A stretch of 64,000 bases of DNA from Cellulosimicrobium sp. ES-005 (GCF_040448685.1 NZ_CP159290.1:868001-932000), one strand, 5' to 3'; counted from the first letter of the stretch, positions 33,946 to 42,880 are shown. Notes: generated by a model from the sequence alone, not told the origin. Program-made: numbers and translations.

Positions 33946-34776
33946 ATGACCACCGCAGCCGTCCCGGCGGGCGCCGTCCCCGCGCCCGCGCCCTCCGACC
34001 GCGTCCGTCAGGTCGTCGTCCTCGTCGGCTCGCTCGTCGCCGCCGGTGCCGCGGCCTACGGCGCGGGCGCGTTCGGCGGCACGGCCGTCGAGCAGACCGC
34101 CGGAGGCGCGCTGTCCTCGACCGCGACGCCCGTGGCGCCCGACAACCCGGCGTTCCGCATCTGGTCCGTGATCTACCTCGGGCTCTTCGCGTTCGCGGTC
34201 TACCAGGCGCTGCCGCGGCACGCGACCAGCCCGCGGCTGCGCGCGACGGCGTGGTGGGTCCTCGTCTCCATGGTCCTCAACGCCGCGTGGATCGGCGTCG
34301 TGCAGGCCGGGTGGATCCCGTTCAGCGTCGTCGTCATCGCGGCGCTGCTCGCGGTCGACGCGGTGGTCGTCGTGCGGCTCGTGCGCCGGCGGCCCGAGTC
34401 GACCGCGCAGGCCGTCGTGCTCGACGGGACGACGGGCCTGTACACCGGCTGGGTGAGCGTCGCGACGCTCGCGAACGTCGCCGCGGCGCTCGCGGACGCG
34501 GGCGTCGGCGAGCTCGGCCTCGGCGCGACGGGCTGGTCCGTCGTGCTCGTCGTCCTCGCCGCGGCGCTGTCGGTCGCGTGGGCGGCGTTCGCCGCCGGGC
34601 GCCGCGCGGTCGCCCTCGGCATCGGCCTCGCGATGTCGTGGGGTCTCGCGTGGATCGCCGTCGGGCGCTTCCAGGGCGAGCTCGTGGACACCGCCGTGGC
34701 CTGGGCGGCCGTCGGCGCGTCCGCGGTCGCGCTCGTCGCCGCGGTCGTCGCGGCGACCCGCCCGGCGCGCGCCTGA
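33946..34776 (+). CDS. TspO/MBR-like tryptophan-rich membrane protein
   Basis: Polytopic membrane protein of 276 residues with seven or so predicted helices. The fragments FRIWSVIYLGLFAFAVYQALP and WWVLVSMVLNAAWIGVVQ resemble the TspO/MBR tryptophan-rich family, which binds porphyrins and related ligands; similarity here is to the motif pattern only. A role near haem genes is tempting but the gene is separated from cpfC/chdC by the peptidase. Start: ATG at 33946 preceded by GGTGGAG very close to it; the in-frame ATG at 33931 is the alternative. Confidence 0.65.
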   Translation: MTTAAVPAGAVPAPAPSDRVRQVVVLVGSLVAAGAAAYGAGAFGGTAVEQTAGGALSSTATPVAPDNPAFRIWSVIYLGLFAFAVYQALPRHATSPRLRATAWWVLVSMVLNAAWIGVVQAGWIPFSVVVIAALLAVDAVVVVRLVRRRPESTAQAVVLDGTTGLYTGWVSVATLANVAAALADAGVGELGLGATGWSVVLVVLAAALSVAWAAFAAGRRAVALGIGLAMSWGLAWIAVGRFQGELVDTAVAWAAVGASAVALVAAVVAATRPARA

Positions 34777-34784
34777 TCACCCGC

Positions 34785-34840
34785 CGAGCACGGGATCCGC
34801 GACCGGATCGAGCCCAGGACGGTCGCGGAGCCCGTGCTCG
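34785..34840. repeat. Palindromic element, copy 5 (56 nt)
   Basis: Arms of 20 nt with a 16-nt loop; left arm starts CGAGCACGGGATC, right arm ends GCCCGTGCTCG. The only mismatch is again the left A at position 11 (opposite G). It lies between the convergent TspO-like and glutamate dehydrogenase genes. Confidence 0.88.
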
Positions 34841-34860
34841 GCGGGGCCGAGCGTCGCGGG

Positions 34861-36189
34861 TCAGGGGTAGAGGCCGCGGATCTGGTGCGCCTCCGCCACA
34901 CGCTGGACGCCGATGACGAGCGCGGCGTCCCGCAGGCTCAGCTCCTCGCGGCGTGCGAGGGTCGCGACCTCCTCGTACGCGTGGAGCATGCGGTGCTCGA
35001 GCTTCTCGCCGATCTCCTCCGCGGTCCACCAGTACGCCTGGTTGGCCTGCACCCACTCGAAGTAGGACACGACGACGCCGCCCGCGTTCGCGAGCACGTC
35101 CGGCACGACCGTCACGCCGTTCTTGGTGAGGACGCGGTCGCCCTCCGCGGTCGTCGGACCGTTCGCGCCCTCGACGACCCACCGGGCGCGCACGGTGCGC
35201 GCGGTGTCACCGTCGAGCACGCCCTCGACCGCGGCCGGGACGAGCACGTCGACGTCGAGCGCGAGCAGCGCGTCGTTGTCGACCGGGTCGGCGCGGTCGA
35301 ACCCCACCACGCTGCCGGTCGCGGCGACGTGCTCGAGCAGCCCGCGCACGTCCAGCCCGTCCGGGTCGTGCACGCCCCCGTACTGGTCGGACACCGCGAC
35401 GACGCGCGCCCCGCGGGCCGCGAAGATCGCGGCGGCGTGCGACCCGACCTTGCCGAAGCCCTGGATCGCGACGGTCACGTCGGACAGCGGCACGCCCGCC
35501 TCGTCGAGCGCCGCGGCGGTGACGTGCACGACGCCCGCGCTGGTCGCCGTCGTGCGGCCGAGCGACCCGCCCACGGTGATCGGCTTGCCGGTCACGACGG
35601 CCGGGATCGTGTAGCCCTGGTTCACCGAGTAGGTGTCCATGACCCAGGCCATGGTCTGCTCGCTCGTGCCCATGTCGGGCGCCATGATGTCCCGCTCCGG
35701 GCCGATGACCGGCATGATCTCCGACGTGTAGCGGCGCGTGACGCGCTCGAGCTCGGCCTCGGAGTAGCAGCGCGGGTCGATCGCGACGCCGCCCTTCGCC
35801 CCGCCGTACGGCAGGTCGACGAGGGCGCACTTCCACGTCATCCACATGGCGAGCGCGCGCACCTCGTCGATGTCGACGCTCGGGGAGTAGCGCAGCCCGC
35901 CCTTGCCGGGGCCGCGCGAGACGTTGTGCTGCACGCGGTAGCCGTGGAAGAGGACGGTACGGCCGTCGTCGCGCCGCAGCGGGACGGCGACGTTCACCTC
36001 GCGCCGCGGCGTCGCGAGCATCTCGTGCAGACCCTCGTCGTAGCCGAGGAACCCGACCGCGCCGGCGAGCTGCGCGTGCGCGGTGTCGAGGGCGGACGCG
36101 AGGGCGTGCTGCGGGGTCGTGCGGGGGGTGGGGTCGTGCGGGGTGGGTTCGCCGCTCGTGAGGGTGGGCGGCACGGACGTCGTCGTCAC
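34861..36189 (-). CDS. Glu/Leu/Phe/Val dehydrogenase (glutamate dehydrogenase)
   Basis: Reversible oxidative deamination of glutamate to 2-oxoglutarate. The 442-residue protein has HNVSRGPGKGGLRYSPSVD, the catalytic lysine in VDLPYGGAKGGVAIDP, the Rossmann motif AIQGFGKVGSHAA and AAVEGVLDGDTA. Length and the PGKGGLRY motif favour the NAD-type hexameric GDH; coenzyme specificity is not certain. The GTG follows GGAGGAACC. It flanks PutA by 2 kb, which would supply glutamate from proline; a joint proline-to-2-oxoglutarate route is inference. Confidence 0.93.
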   Translation of the reverse strand: MTTTSVPPTLTSGEPTPHDPTPRTTPQHALASALDTAHAQLAGAVGFLGYDEGLHEMLATPRREVNVAVPLRRDDGRTVLFHGYRVQHNVSRGPGKGGLRYSPSVDIDEVRALAMWMTWKCALVDLPYGGAKGGVAIDPRCYSEAELERVTRRYTSEIMPVIGPERDIMAPDMGTSEQTMAWVMDTYSVNQGYTIPAVVTGKPITVGGSLGRTTATSAGVVHVTAAALDEAGVPLSDVTVAIQGFGKVGSHAAAIFAARGARVVAVSDQYGGVHDPDGLDVRGLLEHVAATGSVVGFDRADPVDNDALLALDVDVLVPAAVEGVLDGDTARTVRARWVVEGANGPTTAEGDRVLTKNGVTVVPDVLANAGGVVVSYFEWVQANQAYWWTAEEIGEKLEHRMLHAYEEVATLARREELSLRDAALVIGVQRVAEAHQIRGLYP

Positions 36190-36275
36190 GGTTCCTCCGG
36201 TTCGAGGTTCTCCTCGGTGCCGCGGGGGTGTGCGGCACCGAGGGTCACGCTACCCCCGGCGCGGGCGCTCGCCGC

Positions 36276-37079
36276 TCACGCGCCCCGGTGGTGGCCCAGC
36301 GCGTCGATCGCCGCGAGCTCGTCCGCCGTGAGCCTGAACCCGGTCACCTGGAAGTTCGCCTCGATGCGCTCCGGCGTCACCGACTTGGGGATGACGACGA
36401 ACCCGTGGTCGAGGTGCCAGCGCAGCACGACCTGCGTGGGCGTGACGCCGTGCGCCGCGGCCACCTCCGCGAGGACCGGCGCGTCGAGGTCGGTGCGCTT
36501 GAACGGGCTGTACCCCTCGAGCACGACGCCGCGCTGCGCGAGCTCGTGCGCGAGGCGGTGGTCGTAGTCGGCGGGGCTCCAGGGGATCTGGTCGACGGCG
36601 GGTGCCTCACCGACCTGCTCCGAGACGACGTCGACCTGCTCGACCGAGTAGTTGCTCACCCCGATCGATCGGGCCTTGCCCTCGTTCCGCAGCTCGACGA
36701 ACCGCTCCCACACCCATGGCGACGCCTCGCCCGCCGGCGGCCAGTGGATGAGCCACAGGTCCACGTGGTCCGTGCCGAGGTCGCGCAGCGACGCCTCGAG
36801 CGTCTCGCGCTCGCGCCCCGCGGCGTCCGGCGGGAGCTTGGTCGTGACGAACACGTCGTCGCGGTCCACGGCCGAGTCGGCGAGCGCGCGCCCGACCTGT
36901 GCCTCGTTGCCGTAGCCCGTCGCGGTGTCGACGTGCCGGTAGCCCACGTCGAGCGCGTGGCGCACGGCGCGGTACGCGTCGTCGCCCTCGGACTGCCACG
37001 TCCCGAGCCCGAGCAGCGGCATCGCCCCGCCGGGCAGGTCGACGGTCGGGACGGCGTGCGAGGAGTCTGCGGAGGTCAT
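36276..37079 (-). CDS. Aldo/keto reductase (2,5-diketo-gluconate reductase type)
   Basis: NADPH-dependent reductase of 267 residues with the full tetrad: Asp and Tyr in HVDTATGYGNE, Lys in FVTTKLPP, His in LWLIHWPPA; the coenzyme-binding VIPKSVTPERIEANFQV is present near the C-terminus. Substrate not predictable. The ATG at 37079 is preferred because it directly precedes the VDLPGGAMPLLGLGTW strand; the longer frame is read-through. It is separated from the upstream AraC gene (same strand) by palindromic element copy 6. Confidence 0.92.
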   Translation of the reverse strand: MTSADSSHAVPTVDLPGGAMPLLGLGTWQSEGDDAYRAVRHALDVGYRHVDTATGYGNEAQVGRALADSAVDRDDVFVTTKLPPDAAGRERETLEASLRDLGTDHVDLWLIHWPPAGEASPWVWERFVELRNEGKARSIGVSNYSVEQVDVVSEQVGEAPAVDQIPWSPADYDHRLAHELAQRGVVLEGYSPFKRTDLDAPVLAEVAAAHGVTPTQVVLRWHLDHGFVVIPKSVTPERIEANFQVTGFRLTADELAAIDALGHHRGA

Positions 37080-37141
37080 GCCGCCAGTCTCCGTGCCCGA
37101 CGCCGCCGCGCGCCACCGCGCGACCCCCACCCGGTCCTCGC

Positions 37142-37197
37142 CGAGCCCTGGATCTCTCCCCAGGACTGGCAGACGGTGAGGAGAGAACCAGGGTTCG
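37142..37197. repeat. Palindromic element, copy 6 (56 nt)
   Basis: Arms of 18 nt with a 20-nt loop; left arm starts CGAGCCCTGGATC, right arm ends CCAGGGTTCG. Compared with copy 2, CCCGGG has become CCCTGG on one arm and CCAGGG on the other, a compensated change. Position 11 is once more mismatched (A-A). It lies in a tandem spacer (AraC to aldo/keto reductase). Confidence 0.87.
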
Positions 37198-37215
37198 GCG
37201 GCAGGGCGCGGGCGG

Positions 37216-37965
37216 TCAGCGACGCGAGCGGCGGCGGTACTGGGCCGGGGTCTCGCCTGCCAGGCGCGCGAACGTGCGGGTGAACGACGGCTGGTCGTAG
37301 AAGCCGCTCTCGGCCGCGACCTCACCGATCGAGACCGTGGTCCCCGCGAGCAGGCGCGTCGCGTGGTCGACCCGGGTGCGCAGCACGAGCTGGCGCGGCG
37401 TCACGCCGTAGACGCGTCGCACCCGCCGGTCGAGCACCGCGGGCGTGCACCCGGCCGCCTCGGCGAGCCGCGCCGTCGTCCAGCGCGCCCCGAGGTCCGC
37501 CTCGACCGCGGCGACGAGCGCGGCGAGGGAGCCCATCGTCGCGTCGTCCGCCGCGCCCGCGCGCAGGTCGTGCGAGACCGAGACGATCCCCACGAGGTGA
37601 CCGGCGTCGTCGTGCACGGGGAGCTTGGACGTGAGGAACCAGCCCGACGTGCCGCCGAGCCGCCGGATGCGCTCGAGCTCGCCGCGCAGCGCGCGCCCGC
37701 GCAGCACCTCGGCGTCCTGCTGCTCGTAGCGCTCGGCGAGCTGCGCGACGAACAGGTCGCGCGCGCGTCGGCCCAGCACCGCGCGGCGCGAGCGCTCGTT
37801 CGTCCGCGCGACGAACACCGGGTTGACCGCGACGTACCGGCCCGTGACGTCCTTGGCGCAGAACATCGTGTCCGGCAGCTCGTCCATGAGCGCGACCATG
37901 GCGGGGCTGAGCGCTCGGAGCAGCGCCGCGCCCTCGGGCCACGGTTTGTCGCGGACGGGTGCCAT
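37216..37965 (-). CDS. AraC family regulator with N-terminal PAS-like domain
   Basis: Transcription regulator of 249 residues. An N-terminal PAS-fold (about 20-140: DELPDTMFCAKDVTGRYVAVNPVFVART ... GWFLTSKLPVHDDAGHLVGIVSVSHDL) precedes two HTH units (TTARLAEAAGCTPAVLDRRVRRVYGVTPRQLVLRTRVDHA; VSIGEVAAESGFYDQPSFTRTFARLAGETPAQYRR). It is divergent from putA with only 53 bp between the two starts, so control of putA is plausible. A possible -10, TACGAT, lies at 37976-37981 on its strand. Confidence 0.9.
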   Translation of the reverse strand: MAPVRDKPWPEGAALLRALSPAMVALMDELPDTMFCAKDVTGRYVAVNPVFVARTNERSRRAVLGRRARDLFVAQLAERYEQQDAEVLRGRALRGELERIRRLGGTSGWFLTSKLPVHDDAGHLVGIVSVSHDLRAGAADDATMGSLAALVAAVEADLGARWTTARLAEAAGCTPAVLDRRVRRVYGVTPRQLVLRTRVDHATRLLAGTTVSIGEVAAESGFYDQPSFTRTFARLAGETPAQYRRRSRR

Positions 37966-38018
37966 GTCGCCCCGGATCGTACAAGACGAGTCACCGCGAC
38001 CCGAGGCACCCTGGAGGG

Positions 38019-41000
38019 ATGAGCAACGACGCGCCTGCCCGGCCGCTCCCCACCCCCGGAGCCGTCGGCGACACGACCCTCACCTCCCCGGACGACCTCG
38101 TCGAGGAGGCCGTCGCGCTGGCCCGCCGCTGGCTCGCCGCGAGCGAGGGAGCGGGCGACGCGCGCGCCCGCCGGACCGCCGAGCGGCTCGGTGCGCTCGT
38201 CTCCGACCCCGCGGGCCTCGAGCTCGCGGTCCGGTTCGTCGACGACGTCGCGCGCCCCCAGGACGTGCACGTCGCCGCGCGGGCGCTGGCCCGCCTCGGC
38301 GAGCTCGCGGGCAGCGCGGGGTCGTTCCTCGGGCCGGTCGACCGGTCCCTCCTGCGCGTCGGGGCGGGCGTCGCGCCGGTGCTGCCGCGCGTCGTCGTCC
38401 CGGCCGCGCGGGTGCGCCTGCGCCAGCTCGTGGGCCACCTCGTGGCCGACGCCGGCCGCGGCCTCGGCCCGCACCTCGCCCGGACCCGCGCGGAGGGCTA
38501 CGCGCTCAACGTCAACCTCCTCGGCGAGGCCGTGCTCGGCGAGGCCGAGGCGGACGCGCGCCTCGAGCGCACGCTCGCGCTCGTGCGGCGCCCCGACGTC
38601 GACTACGTGTCGGTCAAGGTGTCGTCCGTCGCGTCGCAGCTCGTCACGTGGGACCTCGACGGGTCGTGCGCGCGTGTCGTCGAGCGGCTGCTGCCGCTGT
38701 ACCGGGCGGCGCGCGACCACGGCGTCTTCCTCAACCTCGACATGGAGGAGTACAAGGACCTCGCGCTCACGACCGCGGTCTTCCGCGAGATCCTCGCGCA
38801 CGACGACCTGCATGACCTCGAGGCCGGGATCGTGCTCCAGGCGTACCTGCCCGACGCGCTCGGCGCGCTCGACGGGCTCACCCGGTTCGCGACCGAGCGC
38901 GTCGCCGCCAGCGGCGCGCCGATCAAGGTCCGCCTCGTCAAGGGCGCGAACCTCGCGATGGAGGCCGTCGAGGCCGAGCTCCACGGCTGGCCGCAGGCGC
39001 CGTACCCGACCAAGCCCGACGTCGACGCGAACTACGTCCGCCTGCTCGACCACGCGCTGCGCGAGCCCCGCACGGACGCGGTCCGGATCGGCGTCGCGAG
39101 CCACAACCTGTTCCACGTCGCGCTCGCCGTGCTCCTCGGCCGCGCCCGCGGCGTGAGCCACGCGCTCGACGTCGAGATGCTCCAGGGCATGGCCCCCGGC
39201 GAGGCGCGCGCCGTGCGCGACGAGGTCGCGGCCGACCGCGTCGAGTCCGGCCCGCACGCGGGGCATGGTGGGCGCGTCGTGCTGTACACGCCCGTCGTGC
39301 GCGACGAGGACTTCGACGTCGCGATCTCCTACCTCGTGCGCCGCCTCGAGGAGAACGCCGCCGAGCAGAACTTCCTCCACGCCATGTTCGCGCCCGACGG
39401 GTCGCCTGCGGGCAGCCCCATGGAGCGCCAGGAGGCCGCGTTCCGCGCGTCCGTGCGCCACGGGGTCCACTACGCGGAGGCCGACGTGACGCCGCGCCGC
39501 CGCCCGCGTGCGGACGCCCCGACCGCCGTCGGTCCGCACCAGCCCGTCGAACCCGGGACTACCGGCCACGACGGCGCCGAACCCACCCGCAACCCCGGGT
39601 TCGGCGGGGGCGGCTTCGCGAACGCCCCCGACACCGACCCCGCCGTCGCCGCCTCGCGCGACTGGGCCCGCCACGTCACCGGGACCGGCTCCGGGTACGT
39701 CCCCGTCCGCACGCCCGAGCTCACCACGACCGCCCAGGTGGACGACGCCGTCGCGACCGCCGTGCGCGCGACCGCCGCGTGGTCGCAGGTCGCCCCGGCG
39801 GCCCGCGCCGCCGCCCTGCGCGCCGTCGCCCGGCGCCTGGAGGAGGCGCGCACCGACCTCGTCGCCGCGATGGTGCACGAGCCCGGCAAGACCGTCGCCG
39901 AGGCCGACCCCGAGGTGAGCGAGGCCGTCGACTTCGCGAACTACTACGCGCGGTCCGCCGAGGACCTGGACCACGTGCCCGGCGCCCGCTTCACGCCCGA
40001 CGGCGTCACGCTCGTCACCCCGCCCTGGAACTTCCCCGTCGCGATCCCCGTCGGCGGGGTGCTCGCGGCGCTCGCGGCCGGGTCGGCGGTGCTCGCCAAG
40101 CCCGCTCCGCCCACGCCGCGCTGCCTCGAGGTCGCCGTCGAGGCAATCCACGCGGGCCTGCGCGACGCCGTCGCAGCCGCGCCGGGGGACTTCGCCGGGC
40201 TGGACGCAGGCTCGGTCACCGAGGTCGTGCAGTACGTCCGCGTTCCCGACGACGAGCTCGGCACGCGCCTCGTCACGCACGACGACGTCGCACGCGTCGT
40301 GCTCACGGGCTCGATCGAGACCGCGCAGCTCTTCGCGCGGTGGAAGCCGTCGCGCCCGGTCCTCGCCGAGACGTCGGGCAAGAACGCGCTCGTCGTCACG
40401 CCGTCGGCGGACCTCGACCTCGCGGTCGCGGACCTCGTGCGGTCGGCGTTCGGGCACGCGGGGCAGAAGTGCTCGGCCGCGTCGCTCGCGATCCTCGTCG
40501 GCTCGGCGGGCGACCCGCGGACCGAGACGGGGCGCCGCGTGCGGCGCCAGCTCGTGGACGCGGTGCGCTCGCTCGCCGTCGGTCCGGCGACCGACGTCGC
40601 GACGACCGTGGGCCCGCTCACCGAGCCCGCGTCGGGCAAGCTCTTGCACGCGCTGACGACGCTGGAGCCGGGGGAGTCCTGGCTCGTGCGGCCGCGGCTG
40701 CTGGACGGCGGCCCCGACCTGGAGGGCCGCCTCTGGACGCCGGGTCTCAAGGAGGGTGTCGCGCCCGGCTCGCCGTTCCACCTCACCGAGTACTTCGGGC
40801 CGGTCCTCGGGATCATGACGGCCGCGACCCTCGACGAGGCGATCGCGCTGCAGAACGCGGTCCCGTTCGGTCTCACGGGCGGCATCCACAGCCTCGACGA
40901 CGCCGAGGTCGAGCGCTGGCTCGACGCCGTCCAGGTGGGCAACGCCTACGTCAACCGGCACATCACCGGCGCGATCGTGCAGCGGCAGTCGTTCGGCGGC

Positions 41001-41654
41001 TGGAAGCAGTCGGCTGTCGGACCGGGCGCCAAGGCGGGCGGCCCGAACTACGTCGCGCAGCTCGGCCGCTGGGCCGACGCGACGGGCGGGGCCGCGGACG
41101 AGGGCGCGGGCACGTCGTCGGGCACCACGGCGCCCGGGCGGGCCGCGCCCGCCGACGCCGCACCGCCCGCCCGCGACGCCGCGCCCGAGGCGTGGCTCAC
41201 CTGGGCGCAGGCCGACGACACGCGGTGGTGGGAGCAGGAGTTCTCCGTGGCGCACGACGCCTCGGGCCTGCGCGCCGAGTCGAACGTCTTCCGCTACCGG
41301 CCGGTCGACGTCCTCACCGTGCGCCCCGGAGCGGACGCGCTCCCCGTCGAGGTCGAGCGGGTCCTGCACGCCGCCCGCACGGCGGGCGTGCCGGCGGTCG
41401 TCGTGCCGAGCACGGGCGACGCCGCGGTGAGCGACGAGGAGTTCGCGCGCCGCGTCGCGTCGGGCGCGGTCCGGGGTCGCGTCCGCGTCGTCGGGTCGGC
41501 ACCCGGGCTGCACGAGGCCGCCGCCGAGCGCGTCGGCGAGGTCACGGTCCTGGACCACCCCGTCGTCGCGAGCGGTCGTCGCGAGCTGCTCACGGTCCTG
41601 CACGAGCAGGCCGTCAGCCGCACCACGCACCGCTACGGCCACGTGAAGCGCTGA
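38019..41654 (+). CDS. putA: Bifunctional proline dehydrogenase/P5C dehydrogenase PutA
   Basis: Oxidises proline to glutamate. The 1211-residue protein lacks a DNA-binding N-terminus. The FAD proline dehydrogenase barrel spans about 80-480 (YVSVKVSSVASQL, GIVLQAYLPDAL, VRLVKGANLAMEA, NLFHVALAV). The aldehyde dehydrogenase part runs from about 545 to 1030, with TPPWNFPVAIP and the catalytic Cys in GHAGQKCSAAS. A C-terminal extension of about 175 residues follows. The linker at residues 510-529 is encoded by palindromic element copy 7. CACCCT ends 6 nt before the ATG, perhaps a weak leaderless -10; GGAGGG is too close to act as a normal ribosome site. Confidence 0.94.
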   Translation: MSNDAPARPLPTPGAVGDTTLTSPDDLVEEAVALARRWLAASEGAGDARARRTAERLGALVSDPAGLELAVRFVDDVARPQDVHVAARALARLGELAGSAGSFLGPVDRSLLRVGAGVAPVLPRVVVPAARVRLRQLVGHLVADAGRGLGPHLARTRAEGYALNVNLLGEAVLGEAEADARLERTLALVRRPDVDYVSVKVSSVASQLVTWDLDGSCARVVERLLPLYRAARDHGVFLNLDMEEYKDLALTTAVFREILAHDDLHDLEAGIVLQAYLPDALGALDGLTRFATERVAASGAPIKVRLVKGANLAMEAVEAELHGWPQAPYPTKPDVDANYVRLLDHALREPRTDAVRIGVASHNLFHVALAVLLGRARGVSHALDVEMLQGMAPGEARAVRDEVAADRVESGPHAGHGGRVVLYTPVVRDEDFDVAISYLVRRLEENAAEQNFLHAMFAPDGSPAGSPMERQEAAFRASVRHGVHYAEADVTPRRRPRADAPTAVGPHQPVEPGTTGHDGAEPTRNPGFGGGGFANAPDTDPAVAASRDWARHVTGTGSGYVPVRTPELTTTAQVDDAVATAVRATAAWSQVAPAARAAALRAVARRLEEARTDLVAAMVHEPGKTVAEADPEVSEAVDFANYYARSAEDLDHVPGARFTPDGVTLVTPPWNFPVAIPVGGVLAALAAGSAVLAKPAPPTPRCLEVAVEAIHAGLRDAVAAAPGDFAGLDAGSVTEVVQYVRVPDDELGTRLVTHDDVARVVLTGSIETAQLFARWKPSRPVLAETSGKNALVVTPSADLDLAVADLVRSAFGHAGQKCSAASLAILVGSAGDPRTETGRRVRRQLVDAVRSLAVGPATDVATTVGPLTEPASGKLLHALTTLEPGESWLVRPRLLDGGPDLEGRLWTPGLKEGVAPGSPFHLTEYFGPVLGIMTAATLDEAIALQNAVPFGLTGGIHSLDDAEVERWLDAVQVGNAYVNRHITGAIVQRQSFGGWKQSAVGPGAKAGGPNYVAQLGRWADATGGAADEGAGTSSGTTAPGRAAPADAAPPARDAAPEAWLTWAQADDTRWWEQEFSVAHDASGLRAESNVFRYRPVDVLTVRPGADALPVEVERVLHAARTAGVPAVVVPSTGDAAVSDEEFARRVASGAVRGRVRVVGSAPGLHEAAAERVGEVTVLDHPVVASGRRELLTVLHEQAVSRTTHRYGHVKR
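39548..39603. repeat. Palindromic element, copy 7 (56 nt), inside putA
   Basis: The left end CGAACCCGGG-A and right end CCCGGGTTCG match copy 2 exactly over 10 nt, the spacing is exactly 56 nt, and position 11 is again a mismatched A (opposite C). Inner arms pair only partly. It is read in frame as a Pro/Gly-rich linker between the two catalytic halves of PutA. Confidence 0.8.
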
Positions 41655-41677
41655 TCCCGCGACCTCGTGGGTGCCGT

Positions 41678-42874
41678 CTACGCCGACGAGACGGTGACGG
41701 AGGCCGCGTCGCGGAACGCGCGCAGGCGCTCCGCCTGCTCGGCCACGGCGTCGGTGAGCCCGGCGTCCCACGGGACCCAGGGGTCGGTGAGGACCGAGAG
41801 CCGTCGCCCTGACGCGCGGGGCCGCCAGGTCCCGACGACCTCGCCGCCGGCGAGCACGGCTCCCGGCCGGCCCAGGACACGCCACAGGTCCTTGGCGCGG
41901 GCCGCGTCCGGGACGAGCGTCGGGCGGTCGCGGAGCTGGAGGTACAGGTCGTACGGCCCCACGAGCCGGACGACGGGAGCGCCGTCCCCGGGCTGGGCGT
42001 CGCGGACGCGCGCCGTGGCGCCCGCGAGGTGCTCGACGTCGTCGGCCAGGACCCAGCGCTCGACCGGGCGCGCGCCCGGGTCCGCGTCGGCGACCTCGAC
42101 GCGCACCGCGTCGTCGGGCCAGTGGGCCCGGACGTCCTTGACCGGCGCCTCGAGGAACCCGGCGACGTCCTGGACGCTCGCGGCGGGGAAGAAGCGCAGG
42201 TACCCGCGCACGACGTCGAGGCGCGGCACCGCCTCGGCCCCGAGCCGTCCGTACAGCGACGGCTCGAGGTCGGGGACCCGTCGCAGGACCGGCGGCGACG
42301 TGCCGGGCTCGAGCTCGAGCCCGGCCTGGAGCGCGGCGAGCCGGAACGTCTGCTCGTAGCTGTGGGTCGCGCCGCACGACCGGCACCAGCGCAGGTACGG
42401 CTCCGGGAGGTGCTGCGTCAGCCGCGTCGACAGGTCGCCCTTGACGGTGGGCTCGACGACCAGCTCGCGCTCCCACCGCGCCTCGGTGCGCAGCGCGTCG
42501 AGCACGGCGACGCCCGCCGCGCGCAGCGGCGCGCTCGCGTCGAAGACCCGCTTGGCGGCGTCGGCCTCCGAGAGCGGGGCGGTGGCGACCGCGACGTCGG
42601 CGAGGTCGGCGCCACGGTAGACGTGCGGGGCGCCGCGCAGGGTCCAGGCGAGAGCGAGGGTCGGCGGCAGGCTGCCCGGCCGCACGCCCGGGGCGCCGCG
42701 CACCGCGAGGGCCCAGGCCGCGCCGTCGGGCCCGGTGTCCTGCACCCCCAGGTCGAGCACCGCGACCTCGTCGGGCGCGGCGGCCGTGCCCGGTGCCCGG
42801 TCGAGCTGCTGGGCGTGCCAGCGTGCCGCGAGGACGTCGGCGCGGGGGAGCGTCATGACAGGTCGTGAGGTCAC
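41678..42874 (-). CDS. Winged-helix DNA-binding protein, HTH_42/AlkZ-like
   Basis: 398-residue protein of the HTH_42 family (tandem winged helices), which includes the AlkZ/YcaQ DNA glycosylases acting on alkylated or crosslinked DNA. Seen: VLAARWHAQQLDR at the start, QDTGPDGAAWALAVRG, WTLRGAPHVYRGADL and, near the end, LVGPYDLYLQLRDRPTLVPD and VVGTWRPR. The QLD/QDT-type segments overlap the family active-site region, but glycosylase activity is inference. The GTG at 42874 is preferred over the ATG at 42856 because of the TAGCCT box 6 nt upstream. Confidence 0.85.
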   Translation of the reverse strand: MTSRPVMTLPRADVLAARWHAQQLDRAPGTAAAPDEVAVLDLGVQDTGPDGAAWALAVRGAPGVRPGSLPPTLALAWTLRGAPHVYRGADLADVAVATAPLSEADAAKRVFDASAPLRAAGVAVLDALRTEARWERELVVEPTVKGDLSTRLTQHLPEPYLRWCRSCGATHSYEQTFRLAALQAGLELEPGTSPPVLRRVPDLEPSLYGRLGAEAVPRLDVVRGYLRFFPAASVQDVAGFLEAPVKDVRAHWPDDAVRVEVADADPGARPVERWVLADDVEHLAGATARVRDAQPGDGAPVVRLVGPYDLYLQLRDRPTLVPDAARAKDLWRVLGRPGAVLAGGEVVGTWRPRASGRRLSVLTDPWVPWDAGLTDAVAEQAERLRAFRDAASVTVSSA

Positions 42875-42880
42875 GGGCCC

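Noticed and set aside
21349-39603. CRISPR array
   Set aside because: The repeated palindromes are kilobases apart with genes between them. No regular spacers and no cas genes are seen.
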